From: Bacillus sp. FJAT-27445
GTDB lineage: Bacteria > Bacillota > Bacilli > Bacillales > Cytobacillaceae
Assembly: GCF_001510665.1 (NCBI RefSeq)
Contig: NZ_LMTI01000008.1
Span: 36,336-100,335 of the forward strand
Length of the DNA stretch: 64,000 nt
Direction: 5' to 3'
In this document: positions 42,390-51,778 of the stretch, piece by piece
How the letters are laid out: every line of letters starts with the position of its first letter
Position numbering within the stretch: the first letter of the stretch is position 1
Notes under the pieces: generated by a model
What the model saw: the letters and a program-made list of their open reading frames with translations, nothing else
Databases searched by the model: none
What the model was told of the DNA's origin: nothing
Made by a program: the position numbers and the translations under genes

Positions 42390-43319
42390 TCAGTACTTTT
42401 TCAACGCGTCAATCATGAGCTTCCAGAAACCCTCTACATCCAACTCCAGCCCAAACTTAGCATTCACTTCTCTGCCGGTGACCCCATGCAAATCTACCAA
42501 CGTCGTTCCCGCTGTAAACTCGCCTTTGGTTTCTACCGTAATATTTACATCTTTCATCTTAAATAATTCTGGAGCAACACAGTATGCGACAGTTAAGACA
42601 TCGTGTACGGGTGCTCCATCGAAATCGAACATCTCTTTATAGGTAGAAGCAAAGAATACTAATAGTTCTCCAACGATATTGGCAACCTTATTATCAATTT
42701 GATTCACTTGAGCAATCACTTCTTTTGTTGCCAAGGCCTGGTGTGTGATATCCAGTCCCATTACCGCGATTGGAACGCCACTATCGAATACTTTTTTTGC
42801 TGCTTCCGGGTCGGCCCAAATATTAAATTCAGCCGTTGGCGTCCAGTTACCGAAAGTCCCCCCGCCCATTAGAACAATTTCTTCTATATTATTCTTAATT
42901 TCCGGTGCTTTCACTAAAGCTAATGCAATATTTGTTAATGGACCTGTTGGCAGAATAGTAACAGGCTCTTTGGATTCCTTTACTAATCTAATAATCGTGT
43001 CAGAACCATGTTCATCACTCCAGCTGCGGGACGGTTCAGGGAGCTCCGGACCATCCAAACCTGAGTCACCATGAATACCCGGTGCTGTTTCCCGGAAGCG
43101 CATCAAAGGCTCGCTTGCACCTTTTGAAACAACAACATCTGTTAAAGAAACCAAATCACAAATTTTCAAAGCATTATCGGTTGTTTTTTCAATTTCAGCA
43201 TTTCCTGAAACTGTTGTGATTCCTAGAATCTCCAATTCCGGCCGTGCAGCAGCTAGTATAATTGCGATTGCATCATCATGGCCTGGATCGCAATCGATAA
43301 TAATTTTTCTTTTACTCAT
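42390..43319 (-). CDS. Inosine/uridine-preferring nucleoside hydrolase (309 aa)
   Basis: Cleaves the N-glycosidic bond of ribonucleosides to base and ribose. The calcium site 'DCDPGHDDA' (D9, D11, D15, D16) opens the protein, and 'VLMGGGTFGNWTPTAEFNIWADPEAA' holds the conserved GG..N and EFN..DP residues. ATG at 43319 with GAGGTGA five bases upstream is chosen. It is the last gene of the psuK-psuG-transporter cluster, 22 bp after the transporter, so it handles imported ordinary nucleosides. Confidence 0.92.
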   Translation of the reverse strand: MSKRKIIIDCDPGHDDAIAIILAAARPELEILGITTVSGNAEIEKTTDNALKICDLVSLTDVVVSKGASEPLMRFRETAPGIHGDSGLDGPELPEPSRSWSDEHGSDTIIRLVKESKEPVTILPTGPLTNIALALVKAPEIKNNIEEIVLMGGGTFGNWTPTAEFNIWADPEAAKKVFDSGVPIAVMGLDITHQALATKEVIAQVNQIDNKVANIVGELLVFFASTYKEMFDFDGAPVHDVLTVAYCVAPELFKMKDVNITVETKGEFTAGTTLVDLHGVTGREVNAKFGLELDVEGFWKLMIDALKKY

Positions 43320-43341
43320 ACCATTCACCTCATTAAAAGTT

Positions 43342-44523
43342 TTACATTACAAGACCCATCATTGTTCCTGAAATGACAGATGCTAATGTTGCACCCAGCA
43401 AAAGTTTCAAAGAAAATTTTGCAACATGATTACCTTGCTTTTCACTAATTGCCTTGATGGAACCAGCAACAATTCCTACAGTTCCGAAGTTGGCAAAGCT
43501 AACTAGATAAACAGATACAATTGCGACTGTTTTATCGGAAAGCTGGTTTGAAATTTCACCAAAATTCAACATTGCCACAAATTCATTTGTTATTAGCTTA
43601 GTGGCCATAATTCCACCTGCCTGGACTGCTTCCGCCCATGGAACACCCATTAAGAAAGCAATTGGTGCGAAAATAAAGCCAATAACCGTTTGGAAAGAAA
43701 TCTGGAAAACGCCAAGGAAAACGACATTGATCATTTCCATTAAGGAAATAAACCCTAATAGCATAGCAGCAACAATAATAACGAGTTTAAATCCATCCAT
43801 TACACTTTCTCCAACCATTTGGAAGAATGGAAGTCTTTCTTTTTCTTCTATTTGGATTAAATCTTCATCTTCGTCCAAATCATATGGATTGATAATATTC
43901 GCAATGATTAGAGCACTAAATATATTCAATACGACAGCGGTTACAACAAATTTCGGCTCTAACATTTTCATATAAGACCCAACCATCGCCATACTGATCG
44001 CACTCATTGCTGATGTACAAATCGTATAAAGCCTTTTTGGCGTTAGCAGTGGAATTTGTTTGATAATTGTCAAGAACACTTCTGGTTGTCCAAGTGTAGC
44101 AGTGGATATTGCGAAATAGCTTTCCAGTTTTCCCATGCCAGTTATCTTACTTAAAAATAAGCCTAAATATTTGATGATAAATGGCAATACTTTTATATAA
44201 TTTAAAATCCCAATCAACACGGATAAAAATACTAGCGGTAATAAGACTGAGATGAAAAATGTAAATCCGCCTTCATTCACCATTCCGCCAAATACGAATT
44301 GAATCCCTGCATCAGCAAGCTTCATTAATTTTTCAAAAAACACGCCTACTTTTGTAATCGCAACTAAACCGATATTGGTATTCATCATAAAGAAGACTAA
44401 GAGGATTTGTACCCCTAACATGATTAGAATACGTTTATATTTAATATGTTTTCTATCATTACTGACTAGGAAGCCAATAACAAAAATAAACAAAATTCCA
44501 GTCAATAAAAAGATAAAATTCAT
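43342..44523 (-). CDS. nupC: Concentrative nucleoside transporter (NupC/CNT family, 393 aa)
   Basis: About ten membrane segments. CNT landmarks are 'AISTATLGQPEVFLTIIKQIPLLT', 'TSAMSAISMAMVGSYMKML', 'PIAFLMGVPWAEAVQAGGIMATKLITNEFVAML' and 'SVYLVSFANFGTVGIVAGSIKAI'. It would import nucleosides with H+ or Na+. Genetic context (pseudouridine kinase, glycosidase and nucleoside hydrolase) suggests pseudouridine and uridine as cargo. A strong hairpin separates it from psuG. Confidence 0.92.
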   Translation of the reverse strand: MNFIFLLTGILFIFVIGFLVSNDRKHIKYKRILIMLGVQILLVFFMMNTNIGLVAITKVGVFFEKLMKLADAGIQFVFGGMVNEGGFTFFISVLLPLVFLSVLIGILNYIKVLPFIIKYLGLFLSKITGMGKLESYFAISTATLGQPEVFLTIIKQIPLLTPKRLYTICTSAMSAISMAMVGSYMKMLEPKFVVTAVVLNIFSALIIANIINPYDLDEDEDLIQIEEKERLPFFQMVGESVMDGFKLVIIVAAMLLGFISLMEMINVVFLGVFQISFQTVIGFIFAPIAFLMGVPWAEAVQAGGIMATKLITNEFVAMLNFGEISNQLSDKTVAIVSVYLVSFANFGTVGIVAGSIKAISEKQGNHVAKFSLKLLLGATLASVISGTMMGLVM

Positions 44524-44573
44524 TTAAAGTCCACCTTCTATTGTTAGCGTTTTCAGCTTGCTTTTTAAAAAAA

Positions 44574-44609
44574 CAACTTCTATAAAGCTTTGACACTTTA
44601 TAGAAGTTG
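44574..44609 (-). terminator. Intra-operon terminator between psuG and nupC
   Basis: A perfect 14-bp stem CAACTTCTATAAAG/CTTTATAGAAGTTG with an eight-base loop. On the minus strand it is followed by TTTTTTT. It would reduce transcription of nupC and the hydrolase relative to psuK-psuG. Confidence 0.8.
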
Positions 44610-44634
44610 AGGTTATGCCATTTTAACAATTCAA

Positions 44635-45552
44635 TTAGTTTGTTTTGCTGTTGAAGCTAACTGCTAGTTGAGATCCTACTTTAGCATTGTGTTTTACCAA
44701 TTCGATATTGGCTACAAGGCTCTTGCCTTCAGTCATTTCTTTGATTTTTCCAAGCAGGAATGGCGTTGTATCTTTACCGGAAATGCCTTTTTCTTCTGCT
44801 TCTTTAACCGCGCCAGTGATAATGCCATTGATATAATCTTCATCCATCGCATGCTCTTCTGGAATTGGGTTGGCGATTACTGCTCCACCTTTAAGGTTCA
44901 ATTCCCACTTCGTTTTTAATGTGTCAGCAATCACATCAAGTGAATCAGTATGGAAGTTCAATTTATGTTCGCTTCTTCTAGTGTAGAATGCAGGAAGAAC
45001 TTCAGTTCCGTAGCCAATGACAGGAACTCCTTTTGTTTCAAGGTACTCAAGCGTAAGGGCTAGGTCTAGGATTGATTTCGCACCTGCGCAGACGACCGCT
45101 ACATTTGTTTGTGCCAATTCATCAAGGTCTGCTGAGATGTCCATAGTCGTTTCAGCGCCTCTGTGAACTCCGCCGATACCGCCTGTTACAAAGATGCTGA
45201 TGTCTGCTAATTCAGCACAGATCATTGTTGTAGCGACAGTTGTCGCACCCAATTTTTTAGTTGCAACGATTGCAGCCAGGTCACGTCTTGATACCTTCGC
45301 AACGTCCTTGCTTTTACCAAATAGCTCTAATTCATCATCTGTTAAGCCGATTTTGATTTTTCCGTCGATAATCGCAATTGTTGCTGGAACCGCACCATTG
45401 TCGCGAACGATTTGCTCAACTTCGCGAGCCATTTGAACGTTTTGTGGATAAGGCATACCGTGTGAAATGATTGTAGATTCTAGTGCTACGATCGCTTTGC
45501 CTTCCTCTTTTGCTTTTTGTACCTCTGCAGATAGTTCAATATACTGTTTCAT
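44635..45552 (-). CDS. psuG: Pseudouridine-5'-phosphate glycosidase
   Basis: 305 residues. Splits pseudouridine 5'-phosphate into uracil and ribose 5-phosphate. Family landmarks: '[16 protein letters not shown]', '[22 protein letters not shown]', '[22 protein letters not shown]', '[18 protein letters not shown]' and '[17 protein letters not shown]'. The ATG at 45552 has GGAGGA eight bases before it and overlaps the psuK coding end by 17 bp, which argues for coupled translation. Confidence 0.95.
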   Translation of the reverse strand: MKQYIELSAEVQKAKEEGKAIVALESTIISHGMPYPQNVQMAREVEQIVRDNGAVPATIAIIDGKIKIGLTDDELELFGKSKDVAKVSRRDLAAIVATKKLGATTVATTMICAELADISIFVTGGIGGVHRGAETTMDISADLDELAQTNVAVVCAGAKSILDLALTLEYLETKGVPVIGYGTEVLPAFYTRRSEHKLNFHTDSLDVIADTLKTKWELNLKGGAVIANPIPEEHAMDEDYINGIITGAVKEAEEKGISGKDTTPFLLGKIKEMTEGKSLVANIELVKHNAKVGSQLAVSFNSKTN

Positions 45553-46660
45553 TTTGAAATTCCTCCATATCCAAGTTGAATTGTTGTTGGGATAACTCTT
45601 GTCTAACTGTATATTTAGACATAATGGTTTTGTGCGCATTGACTAAACCAGATTTAATAATGTAGTCAAGTTCTTTCTTTTGTAACCAGGAATAAATAAC
45701 CCCTGAACAAAATGAATCCCCTGCACCAGTCACATCGACAACCTTTGGTGTTTCAATAGCCGGGGAATAGTAGATCTCGCCACTTTCAACTCCCGACATT
45801 ACACCTTTTGAACCATTCGTTACGATGACATTTTTTACTCCTAAATCGAGCCACTTCTTAACGGCTTCTTTCCAATCATGTTCATCATTGATTTTCATAT
45901 TCATGTATGTTTCAGTTTCGTCCCTATTTACAATGAGCCAGCTTACAGCATTCAAGGTTTTTGGAAGCCTGTTCATTTTTGGCCCCGAAACAGGGATAAC
46001 AATTAGTGGAATATGATATTTTGATGTGAAAGCACTGAGAAAATCAATCGTTTCTCCTGGACAATTCAAATCAACAACGATACATTTTGCTTTTCTAAGA
46101 ATATTACTGTTTTTAATTAACAACTCAGGTGTTATATGTTCATAAATATCCATGTCGGCTAATGCGACTGTTAAATCGCCGTTCTTATCTAAAACTGCAG
46201 TATAGGAACCTGTTGACGAATGTTCAAATTGGGCGACATGCTCCAAGTTCATAAATGGTGAGGATAATTCATAAATCATGTCCCATTCGGAATCATCGCC
46301 TCTGGCTGATAGTAAAATTACTTCCTCGCCTAATCTTCCTAAGTTTTCAGCAATATTTCTTGCTACCCCTCCTACCGAAGTAGAAGATTTCACCGGATTG
46401 GACGTTTCGTTCGTAATTTCCTCTTTCGCGTAGAACTTTCGATCAACGTTAGCCCCGCCAATGCAGATAATAGGAGTTGCTTCGTTTATTACAAAAGCCT
46501 TGCCTAAAACATATTCTTTCTTGACTAGTTCAGAAATACTATTGGCAATGGAGGAAATAGGTAATCCCATTAATTCTGATAATTCCTCTTGCGAAATAAA
46601 TGGATTTGCCCGAACCATTTCCAAAACCAATTTTTCGCTTCTTGTAATATCATCCGTCAC
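45536..46660 (-). CDS. psuK: Pseudouridine kinase with N-terminal winged helix
   Basis: 374 residues. The first 60 form a MarR/LexA-like winged helix ('[42 protein letters not shown]'). The rest is a PfkB ribokinase fold: '[13 protein letters not shown]', '[17 protein letters not shown]' and the anion hole with catalytic base D315 in DVTGAGDSF. It phosphorylates pseudouridine for PsuG. The HTH suggests it also controls its own operon. GTG with AGGAGG seven bases upstream. First gene of the operon. Confidence 0.9.
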   Translation of the reverse strand: MTDDITRSEKLVLEMVRANPFISQEELSELMGLPISSIANSISELVKKEYVLGKAFVINEATPIICIGGANVDRKFYAKEEITNETSNPVKSSTSVGGVARNIAENLGRLGEEVILLSARGDDSEWDMIYELSSPFMNLEHVAQFEHSSTGSYTAVLDKNGDLTVALADMDIYEHITPELLIKNSNILRKAKCIVVDLNCPGETIDFLSAFTSKYHIPLIVIPVSGPKMNRLPKTLNAVSWLIVNRDETETYMNMKINDEHDWKEAVKKWLDLGVKNVIVTNGSKGVMSGVESGEIYYSPAIETPKVVDVTGAGDSFCSGVIYSWLQKKELDYIIKSGLVNAHKTIMSKYTVRQELSQQQFNLDMEEFQNETVY

Positions 46661-46685
46661 CGTACAACCTCCTTCCGTGACAAAA

Positions 46686-46700
46686 GTTTATCAAATAAAC
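46686..46700. promoter_or_regulatory. Candidate operator of the psu operon
   Basis: GTTTA-TCAAA-TAAAC, with a further GTTTAG nearby, directly downstream of the -10 box. It is a plausible target for the HTH of PsuK. Confidence 0.5.
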
Positions 46701-46708
46701 ATAAGTTT

Positions 46709-46736
46709 AGTATACGTTTTCATTTCTGAATGTCAA
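46709..46736 (-). promoter_or_regulatory. Sigma-A promoter of the psu operon
   Basis: On the minus strand TTGACA, 16 bases, TATACT. About 50 bp upstream of the psuK start. Confidence 0.7.
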
Positions 46737-46759
46737 CAATATTATCTGAAAAAATAAAT

Positions 46760-46812
46760 CCCATAATTAGCCACCATCTGCAGAAATGGACTGTAAATGC
46801 ACTGATTATGGG
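46760..46812 (-). terminator. Long imperfect hairpin after the EamA gene
   Basis: CCCATAAT/ATTATGGG outer stem with inner CCAT..ATGG pairing, then ATTTATTTTTTC on the minus strand. It lies 45 bp past the EamA stop. Confidence 0.45.
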
Positions 46813-46856
46813 CGTTTGTTAGCTTGTCTGCTGCTCGAAAAAATGAAATGCCAATA

Positions 46857-47810
46857 TTAACTAGTACGTTTTTCTAATCCACCTAACATGTTTTGAGTTT
46901 TTTCATGTTGACTTGACGTTATTTTTTTTCTAAATAAACGATTCATATTAAGGATTGTTGGCAAACTCATTCCGAGAAGGATGGTAACAATTCCGGCAAT
47001 TTGCAAAGCCGTAACCTTTTCGCTTAATAAAATCACGGACACCATTACAGCGATTGGAAATTCAATCGCACTCAAGATCGACGACATTCCCAATCCAACT
47101 TTAGGAACGGCAATCGTGAATAAGAAAACAGGTATAATCATGCCGAATAATCCCAATGCCAGGCCATACATCCAAAGGCCTTCGTTAAAAAACGTCCCGT
47201 TCCATATAATTTCCGGAGACTGGAATGTTGACGTAACCATAAAAGCAAAGAAGGAAACGAAAACTAACCGATTGGAAGTTGTCATATTTCCGGCTGCCTT
47301 TCCATTTATAAACAAAAATAAAGAATAACAGAGAGCTGCCGCTAACCCCCATAGCCACCCTTGGATAGGGATTTGCGACAAATCAACATCAATCAAACCA
47401 GCTGCCGGTATCGTTCCGGCTACCAGGACGATTAAAGAGATGAGTTCAACTCTGGTTGGGAATTGGCGTTTTGATATGCAGGAAATCAGCATGCCTATCC
47501 ATGTAAATTGAAACAGAAGGACAACTGCCAAAGAGGCTGGCAGGTAATTTAATGATTGGCCATACACGATATTTGTTAATCCTGTTAAAATGCCCGCAAC
47601 AATTAGGATTTTCATGCCGACAAACGTGAATTTTGATCTGTTTGCAATGAAAAAAATACATAGCGCGATAAAAAAGCCGCTAAAAAATTGGCTTGTAACT
47701 GCCTCCGAAACGGAAAAACCACTACCCATCGCCAGCTTTATGATGGTCGAAACGACACCATAACTGCTGGCTCCAATCACTACCAACAAGGGATAGAGAT
47801 ACATCTTCAT
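46857..47810 (-). CDS. EamA/DMT-family transporter (317 aa)
   Basis: Ten membrane segments in two EamA repeats ('YPLLVVIGASSYGVVSTIIKLA', and 'IPIQGWLWGLAAALCYSLFLFINGKAAG' for the second). Likely a metabolite exporter. It shares a 366-bp divergent intergenic region with the HTH-PfkB gene, so it may be regulated with it. GGAGGA precedes the ATG. The substrate cannot be read from sequence; proximity to nucleoside salvage is suggestive. Confidence 0.85.
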   Translation of the reverse strand: MKMYLYPLLVVIGASSYGVVSTIIKLAMGSGFSVSEAVTSQFFSGFFIALCIFFIANRSKFTFVGMKILIVAGILTGLTNIVYGQSLNYLPASLAVVLLFQFTWIGMLISCISKRQFPTRVELISLIVLVAGTIPAAGLIDVDLSQIPIQGWLWGLAAALCYSLFLFINGKAAGNMTTSNRLVFVSFFAFMVTSTFQSPEIIWNGTFFNEGLWMYGLALGLFGMIIPVFLFTIAVPKVGLGMSSILSAIEFPIAVMVSVILLSEKVTALQIAGIVTILLGMSLPTILNMNRLFRKKITSSQHEKTQNMLGGLEKRTS

Positions 47811-47954
47811 TATTCAACTTCCTCCATTCATTTATTCAGCAATACATTTGCATAATGATTTTGACTATCAAAAAAAAATCATAGCTTCCACTATAAAACA
47901 CAGATTGGCCATTTTACAATTATTTTTTTGTGGCAATAGGAAATTGACTATCGT

Positions 47955-47983
47955 TTGTTTGTCCTATTTCAATAGCGTATAAT
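47955..47983 (+). promoter_or_regulatory. Candidate promoter of the HTH-PfkB gene
   Basis: TTGTTT, 17 bases, TATAAT in the divergent region, about 190 bp before the start codon. The stretch between holds two palindromes. Confidence 0.45.
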
Positions 47984-48106
47984 TTATTTGCCAAATGAAT
48001 GAAAATCTGAGTATGTTTGGGATTAACGTTTTAAGGGTGGGTTGTAAAAAACGATCTTCCTTGTTAGCCATTGTTGTGTACCAAACAGAATTTTTTTTGT
48101 TAATCC

Positions 48107-48151
48107 TTGTAAAATTAAGCGTTTACAAACCTTTGTTTATAGATTAATCTA
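48107..48151. promoter_or_regulatory. Palindrome pair before the HTH-PfkB gene
   Basis: TTGTAAA-N8-TTTACAA (48107-48128) and TAGATTAATCTA (48140-48151), within 70 bp of the start codon. The first contains AAGCGTTTACA, which resembles half of a catabolite-response (cre) site. Either may bind the HTH-PfkB protein. Confidence 0.45.
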
Positions 48152-48176
48152 TTGTTTAAAGTGAGGGAGATCTTCT

Positions 48177-49274
48177 ATGGATAAAGAGAAGCAAATTTTG
48201 CATTATATTAGAATGAACCCTTTTATTTCCCAACAGGAATTGTCAACTAAAGTGGGTTTATCACGGCCTGCCGTTGCTAATTATATTGCCAATTTGATCA
48301 GGCACGGTGAGATAAAGGGACGAGGCTATATTTTAAGGGAAGAATCGTCGATTATATGCATTGGAGGGGCTAACACGGACCGGAAAGCACGAACGGAAAA
48401 GAAAGTGCGCTTGTATTCTTCCAATCCGGTCAAAATAACTGAGGCTTGTGGCGGGGTTGCACGCAATTTCGCGGAAAATTTAAGCCGGCTCGGCGTGAGC
48501 GCTTCTCTAATGACTTGTGTCGGGGATGACATAGAAGGGAATTGGATCCTGAAGGAAACAAAAAGCCAGGGAGTTGACGTTAGCCAGGTATGGGTGCTGC
48601 CAACAGAAAGGACAGGAACTTTTACTACTTTATTAGATATTGATGGTGAAAGCATTGTCTCCATGGCTGATATGAATATATACGAAAAATTGACCATTTC
48701 CATGTTTGAGGAAAAATGGTCTCATATCGCTGCCTCACAAGCGGTTTATTTGGATACGAATATTCCCCGGGATTGTATAAGTTACCTGATTAATCGCTGC
48801 AAAGATGAAGACATTCCTATATTTATCGACCCTGTCTCTACGGCAAAGGCACAAAAACTTCCTTTACGCCTTGATGGAGTCAAACTATTGCTTCCAAACC
48901 GGGAAGAAGCGGAAACCCTTGCCGGAATTAAGATTGACTCAATTAACGATTGCCAAACAGCTTGTGAAAAAATACGACAGCGCGGGGTTCAAAACGTGAT
49001 TATCACTCTGGGGGATCAGGGGGTATATTATTTCTCTGCTGAGGAATCGGGGCATTTGCCCGCATTCCAAACTGAGGTTGTTGATGTCACAGGAGCCGGC
49101 GAAGCATTTGCGTCCTGTACAATATACGGACTCATGAACGGTAATTCGTTATCGAGCGCCTGCCAATTAGGCCTTGCCGGTTCTGCTCTCACCCTGCAGA
49201 CGGAAAAATCGATCTCACCCTATTTAAAACCTGAAAAAATTCATGAACTCGTGGAGGAGTTTTCGGGAGAGTAG
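48177..49274 (+). CDS. HTH-PfkB fusion protein, paralogue of PsuK, with altered catalytic motif (365 aa)
   Basis: Same plan as PsuK: N-terminal winged helix ('QILHYIRMNPFISQQELSTKVGLSRPAVANYIANL') and a PfkB domain with '[13 protein letters not shown]', 'EACGGVARNFAENLSRLG' and 'LLLPNREEAETLAG'. The catalytic base is changed: the anion-hole motif reads DVTGAGEAF with E309 where ribokinase-fold enzymes have Asp (PsuK has D315). It may be a weak kinase or a sugar/nucleoside-sensing regulator. Divergent from EamA; GAGGGAG before the ATG; its terminator is unit 0 of the 52-bp array. Confidence 0.85.
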   Translation: MDKEKQILHYIRMNPFISQQELSTKVGLSRPAVANYIANLIRHGEIKGRGYILREESSIICIGGANTDRKARTEKKVRLYSSNPVKITEACGGVARNFAENLSRLGVSASLMTCVGDDIEGNWILKETKSQGVDVSQVWVLPTERTGTFTTLLDIDGESIVSMADMNIYEKLTISMFEEKWSHIAASQAVYLDTNIPRDCISYLINRCKDEDIPIFIDPVSTAKAQKLPLRLDGVKLLLPNREEAETLAGIKIDSINDCQTACEKIRQRGVQNVIITLGDQGVYYFSAEESGHLPAFQTEVVDVTGAGEAFASCTIYGLMNGNSLSSACQLGLAGSALTLQTEKSISPYLKPEKIHELVEEFSGE

Positions 49275-49286
49275 ACTTCTCGGGCT

Positions 49287-49326
49287 AAGCTGTCATACAT
49301 TTGGGCTTAGGGTGACAGCTTTTTTG
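49287..49326 (+). terminator. Terminator of the HTH-PfkB gene, also unit 0 of the array
   Basis: AAGCTGTCA/TGACAGCTT perfect 9-bp stem, then TTTTTGG, 12 bp past the stop. Its TGTCA and TGACA arms are exactly in register (52 bp) with those of the tandem repeats that follow. Confidence 0.85.
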
Positions 49327-50447
49327 GATTTTGGCGGGCGGTTGTCACATATACGGGCTTAATCTGACAACTAAACCGGATTTCGGCTTGCGCTTGTCAC
49401 ATATCCGGGTTTATTCTGACAACTATACTGGATTTCGGCTTGCGCTTGTCACATATCCGGGTTTATTCTGACAACTAAACTGGATTTCGGCTTGCGCTTG
49501 TCAAATATCCGGGTTTATTCTGACAACTACACCGGATTTCGGCTTGCGCTTGTCACATATCCCGGTTTATTCTGACAACTATACTGGATTTCGGCTTGCG
49601 CTTGTCACATATCCGGGTTTATTCTGACAACTACACAGAATTTCGGCCTGCGCTTGTCACATATCCAATCTTATTCTGACAACTAAACCGGATTTCGGCT
49701 TGTGCTTGTCACATATCCAGGCTTATTCTGACAACTAAACTGGATTTTAGCCTGCGCTTGTCACATATCCAGGCTTATTCTGACAACTAAAACGGATTTT
49801 AGCCTGCGCTTGTCACATATCCAGGCTTATTCTGACAACTAAACCGGATTTTTCCCTGCGCTTGTCACATATTCGGGTTTATTCTGACAACTAAACCGGA
49901 TTTCGGCTTGCGCTTGTCACATATCCGGGTTTATTCTGACAACTAAACTGGATTTCGGCTTGCGCTTGTCACATATCTGGGTTTATTCTGACAACTAAAC
50001 CGGATTTCGGCTTGCGCTTGTCACATATCCAGGCTTATTCTGACAACTAAACCGGATTTCGGCTTGCGCTTGTCAAATATCCGGGTTTATTCTGACAACT
50101 ACACCGGATTTCGGCCTGCGCTTGTCAAATATCCGGGTTTATTCTGACAACTACACCGGATTTCGGCTTGCGCTTGTCACATATCCCGGTTTATTCTGAC
50201 AACTATACTGGATTTCGGCTTGCGCTTGTCACATATCCGGGTTTATTCTGACAACTAAACTGGATTTCGGCTTGCGCTTGTCACATATCCGGGGTTATTC
50301 TGACAACTAAACCGGATTTCGGCCTGCGCTTGTCACATATACAGGGTTATTCTGACAACTAAACCGGATTTTCCCCTGCGCTTGTCACATATCCGGGTTT
50401 ATTCTGACAACTAAACCGGATTTCGGCTTGCGCTTGTCACTTAAGAG
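49290..50447 (+). repeat. Tandem array of 52-bp units (about 22 copies)
   Basis: The unit is TTGTCACATATCCGGGTTTA, TTCTGACAACTAAACCGGAT, TTCGGCTTGCGC (52 bp). Unit starts fall at 49290, 49342, 49394, 49446, ... 50434, with no spacing change. Each unit has TTGTCA/TGACAA arms 17 bases apart. Units differ by point changes only (for example CCGGGTTTA or CCAGGCTTA, and CCGGATTTC or TGGATTTTA). It is not coding: 52 is not a multiple of three and all frames close. It lies between two convergent genes. Confidence 0.97.
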
Positions 50448-50460
50448 TTTTTATGTGAGA

Positions 50461-51438
50461 CTAAACTGGATTTATTACATTAATAACCACCTTTCCCTTG
50501 GCATGTCCTTCTCCAAGGTACCGAATACCTTCTTCTGCCTGACTTAAAGAGTATCGTTTATCTATAACAGGTACTACCTTGCCTGCCAAAAAAAGTTCCT
50601 TTAAAAAGTCCTGATCCTTTATGTTTGGTTTATGAGCTAGGATGGCCAGTTTCTTCTTTTTAGTTTTTGAAATCAAGGGTCCTAGGAGCACTATTTGTAA
50701 AATTAACGAAATGGATCCACCGACCATAACATATGTACCATTAGGGTTTAAGACGCGCTCGTAATCAAAAATTGGCCTAGTTCCTACAACATCTAGAATC
50801 AAATCGTATAGCTGCTCATTCTGGGTAAAATCCTCTTGAGTGTAATCAATGACATGGTCCGCCCCAAGGGATTTGAGCATACCCAATTTCTTTGTACTAT
50901 CAACACAAGTCACTTCAGCTTTATACATGTTGGCGATTTGCAATGCAAAAGTTCCGACCCCTCCGCCAGCCCCATTGATTAAAATCTGTTGGCCCGCCTG
51001 AATCCCGCCTTTATCCCGAAGCCCCTGCAAGGCAAGAACTCCTGCTTGAGGGATCGCCGCTGCTTCCTCGAATGTCATGTTTGCTGGTTTCAAAGACAAC
51101 GCATCTTCACGAACGCATACGTATTCCGCAAATCCACCCCAACCACACCAGGAAATATCCCCAAACACCTCATCTCCAATAAGAAGGTGTTTTACATCTC
51201 TGCCAACTGCTTGAACACTCCCCGCTATATCCGCACCGAGTATAGGATATTTTGGTTTTAGCAGTCCCCCAATCCGAGACAGAAATGGTTTACCTCTCAG
51301 GAGATCCCAATCCCAGGAATTTACCGATACTGCATGAACTTTTACCAATACTTCATTGTTCTTTGGAGCAGGAATTTCTACTTCCGTTAAATTGAGAATG
51401 CCTGTTGTTCCGTATTTAGTGTAGACCATCGCTTTCAT
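50461..51438 (-). CDS. Zinc-independent MDR-family oxidoreductase (325 aa)
   Basis: 'MKAMVYTKYGTTGILNLTEVE' at the start, 'ILGADIAGSVQAVGRDVKHLLIGDEVFG', then the NADPH motif 'ILINGAGGGVGTFALQIANMYKAEV'. Same class as the two other MDR genes of the window; all have the 'VIDYTQEDFT'-type strand. Likely a quinone or enone reductase. AAAGGAG upstream of the ATG. Its 3' end abuts the 52-bp array, 20 bp from the last unit. Confidence 0.9.
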   Translation of the reverse strand: MKAMVYTKYGTTGILNLTEVEIPAPKNNEVLVKVHAVSVNSWDWDLLRGKPFLSRIGGLLKPKYPILGADIAGSVQAVGRDVKHLLIGDEVFGDISWCGWGGFAEYVCVREDALSLKPANMTFEEAAAIPQAGVLALQGLRDKGGIQAGQQILINGAGGGVGTFALQIANMYKAEVTCVDSTKKLGMLKSLGADHVIDYTQEDFTQNEQLYDLILDVVGTRPIFDYERVLNPNGTYVMVGGSISLILQIVLLGPLISKTKKKKLAILAHKPNIKDQDFLKELFLAGKVVPVIDKRYSLSQAEEGIRYLGEGHAKGKVVINVINPV

Positions 51439-51544
51439 AAAGAGTTCTCCTTTTAATTTTCGTTTCGGCAGGAATCATTTTTGAAAATAATGATGGTGTG
51501 GGACTGGAATGCTGTTGGCGATGATGGTAGAGCTAAATAAAGTC

Positions 51545-51763
51545 CTATCTTGTTACCATTTCAACCAGCTCTTCAATAGTTCCAAGACACTTCTCCACTT
51601 CTGGTAGATGATAAAACGTACTAGTCGTCTCAAAATTAGTAACTTCACCATCCGGTGAATATAAAACTATTCTTTTCCATTGTCCTAGGGCAATTCCTAA
51701 TTCCATATGGCTGCCTTTCCCCGCGGGGAACAATACTATTAAAAAATCAGCTTCTTTTACTGC
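51545..51763 (-). pseudogene. C-terminal fragment of a nucleoside 2-deoxyribosyltransferase-like protein
   Basis: 'AVKEADFLIVLFPAGKGSHM', then 'ELGIALGQWKRIVLYSPDGE' and 'FYHLPEVEKCLGTIEELVEM' match the second half of the short nucleoside-deoxyribosyltransferase-like proteins of Bacillus (about 140 aa). A TAG stands just upstream in frame and the N-terminal half is missing, so this is a truncated gene. Confidence 0.6.
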
Positions 51764-51778
51764 CTAACACTACTCCGT

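Noticed and set aside
49290..50447. CRISPR array
   Set aside because: The units are contiguous 52-bp tandem repeats without unique spacers, and no cas genes are nearby.
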